NCBI GenBank assembly: GCA_947460045.1
Contig: CANHGC010000115.1
Span: 1 to 5,974 of the forward strand
Length of the DNA: 5,974 nucleotides
From: Bacteroidota bacterium
Lineage (GTDB): Bacteria > Bacteroidota > Bacteroidia > NS11-12g > UBA955
Direction of reading: 5' to 3'
The position numbers and the translations under genes were made by a program. The notes under the pieces were generated by a model. The model worked only from the letters and a program-made list of their open reading frames with translations. It made no database searches and was not told the DNA's origin. Shown piece after piece: positions 5,031 through 5,974 of this stretch (position 1 is its first letter; the number at the start of each line of letters is the position of its first letter).

Positions 5031-5974
5031 ACCATCAACGTCAAAGTACCCATGTTCAACGCGCGTTCGGCATTGATCAAACCACCCGTTCTGCTCAAAG
5101 TTGGGAAAGACACCTTGGTCTTCTTCGTACCAGGCAACACCACCTTTCCAGGAACCAACTCAACAGACGCTTCCATGATCATCTTCACGTCCTTTGCAGT
5201 CAATGAAGGGTTTCTGCTCCATACCAAAGCACAAACACCCGCGCACACCGGCGAAGCCATACTTGTTCCATTGAAATAAGCATATCCATTGTTGGGGATG
5301 GTACTGTAAATACTCTGTCCGGGTGCAAACACATCCACATTGTTTTGACCGTAGTTACTAAAATCGGTAGCCAATTTTTTCTTCAATGGTTGAGACGCGC
5401 CCACTTCAATCCAGTTGTTAGCCACTACATCGCCACCCAAAGAATCATTGGGATAGTTGGGCGTTACATCGTTGTCCTGTGAACTATTTCCCGCTGCGTG
5501 CACCAACAACACATTGTGATCCTGTGCATACAAAATGGCCTCATTCACAACGTCTTTGTCCCACTTATAACCCTTACCAAAACTCATATTGATGATGTTG
5601 GCACCATTGTCAACCGCATAACGAATGCCGTTGGCAACGTCTTTATCACGCTCATCACCATCAGGCACCACGCGAATGGCCATGATTTTCACGTTATCAG
5701 CCACACCATCCAAGCCAATGCCATTGCCTCTGCTTGCACCAATGATTCCAGCCACGTGCGAACCGTGCGATGCATCTGGACCAGCCACATTGTTGTTGCC
5801 ATAACCAAATTCACGAGAATCGTTGTAATTATCGCCCACAATCTCACGGGGATTGTAATCCAAATTGTATTGATACTTCACCTGAGCCTCCAAACTGTGG
5901 ATCATTTCATTCAATGCCGTCTTGAAATTGGCAAATCCCATTCGCTTCACAATAGAAGCCATTTGATTTCTCCT
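5024..5974 (-). CDS. Subtilisin-like S8 serine peptidase, C-terminal part (gene continues off the right edge)
   Basis: The minus-strand frame is open to the right edge (317 codons visible). Two of three catalytic residues are present: His in HGSHVAGIIGA (codon 5765-5767) and the nucleophile Ser in NGTSMASP (codon 5261-5263), plus the oxyanion Asn in VHAAGNS. The catalytic Asp region lies upstream in this family, so the Met at 5962 is probably internal even though AGGAG sits before it. The insert NPREIVGDNYNDSREFGYGNNNVAGPDA and the block VVPDGDERDKDVANGIRYAVDNGANIINMSFGKGY match a Bacteroidota group of large, usually secreted S8 peptidases. The subtilase domain ends near TGGLINAERALN. The frame then closes with GTLTLMVK at a TAA inside the 18-base array; a 1-base shift at the CCC at 5049-5051 would extend it to 4938. 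Confidence 0.93.
   Translation of the reverse strand, partial: RRNQMASIVKRMGFANFKTALNEMIHSLEAQVKYQYNLDYNPREIVGDNYNDSREFGYGNNNVAGPDASHGSHVAGIIGASRGNGIGLDGVADNVKIMAIRVVPDGDERDKDVANGIRYAVDNGANIINMSFGKGYKWDKDVVNEAILYAQDHNVLLVHAAGNSSQDNDVTPNYPNDSLGGDVVANNWIEVGASQPLKKKLATDFSNYGQNNVDVFAPGQSIYSTIPNNGYAYFNGTSMASPVCAGVCALVWSRNPSLTAKDVKMIMEASVELVPGKVVLPGTKKTKVSFPTLSRTGGLINAERALNMGTLTLMVK

Noticed and set aside
5951..5974. ATG at 5962 with AGGAG as a true start of the S8 peptidase
   Set aside because: The frame is open to the window edge, the catalytic Asp region would be missing, and Shine-Dalgarno sites are a weak guide in this phylum. It is kept as a partial gene.

Overview
The window looks like an ordinary chromosomal stretch of a member of the Bacteroidota, probably near Chitinophagia/Sphingobacteriia/Saprospiria. 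The evidence is the phylum-type -7 promoter box TAnnTTTG in front of several genes, the absence of convincing Shine-Dalgarno sites, tRNA genes without an encoded CCA end, and protein types typical of the phylum: a DUF2807 lipoprotein, a Bacteroidota-type QueA and a large Bacteroidota S8 peptidase. I see no phage, IS element, CRISPR array or defence gene.

Left part (1-1725): a truncated minus-strand TPR protein with a signal peptide is divergent from a plus-strand pair. The pair is a DUF2807 (head GIN domain) lipoprotein and a rhomboid intramembrane serine protease. Their genes overlap by 4 bases (ATGA), so they are probably one operon and translationally coupled. A palindromic -7-like box (CAAATTTG) sits between the divergent starts.

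Middle (1711-3312): the rhomboid stop codon lies inside a degenerate tandem array of about nine 20-21-base units. After it come, all on the minus strand and listed here left to right, a strong intrinsic terminator, tRNA-Leu(GAG), tRNA-Leu(CAG), their promoter, and queA (queuosine biosynthesis) with its own -7 box.

Right part (3314-5974): a 3-hydroxyacyl-CoA dehydrogenase gene (minus) and a Maf-type nucleotide pyrophosphatase gene (plus) are divergent. Each has a perfect TAnnTTTG box exactly 8 bases before its ATG, which implies nearly leaderless mRNAs. A second short tandem array (four 18-base units) fills the convergent gap between maf and the 3' end of an S8 subtilisin-like peptidase gene, which runs off the right edge.

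The genes do not form one pathway; this is a housekeeping neighbourhood. I found no convincing new system. The most unusual features are the two short-period arrays that overlap the stop codons of unrelated genes (both at AAG-TAA), an alternative open frame through the second array that may mark a frameshift in the peptidase gene, the twin short-leader promoters, and several changes in usually conserved QueA motifs.
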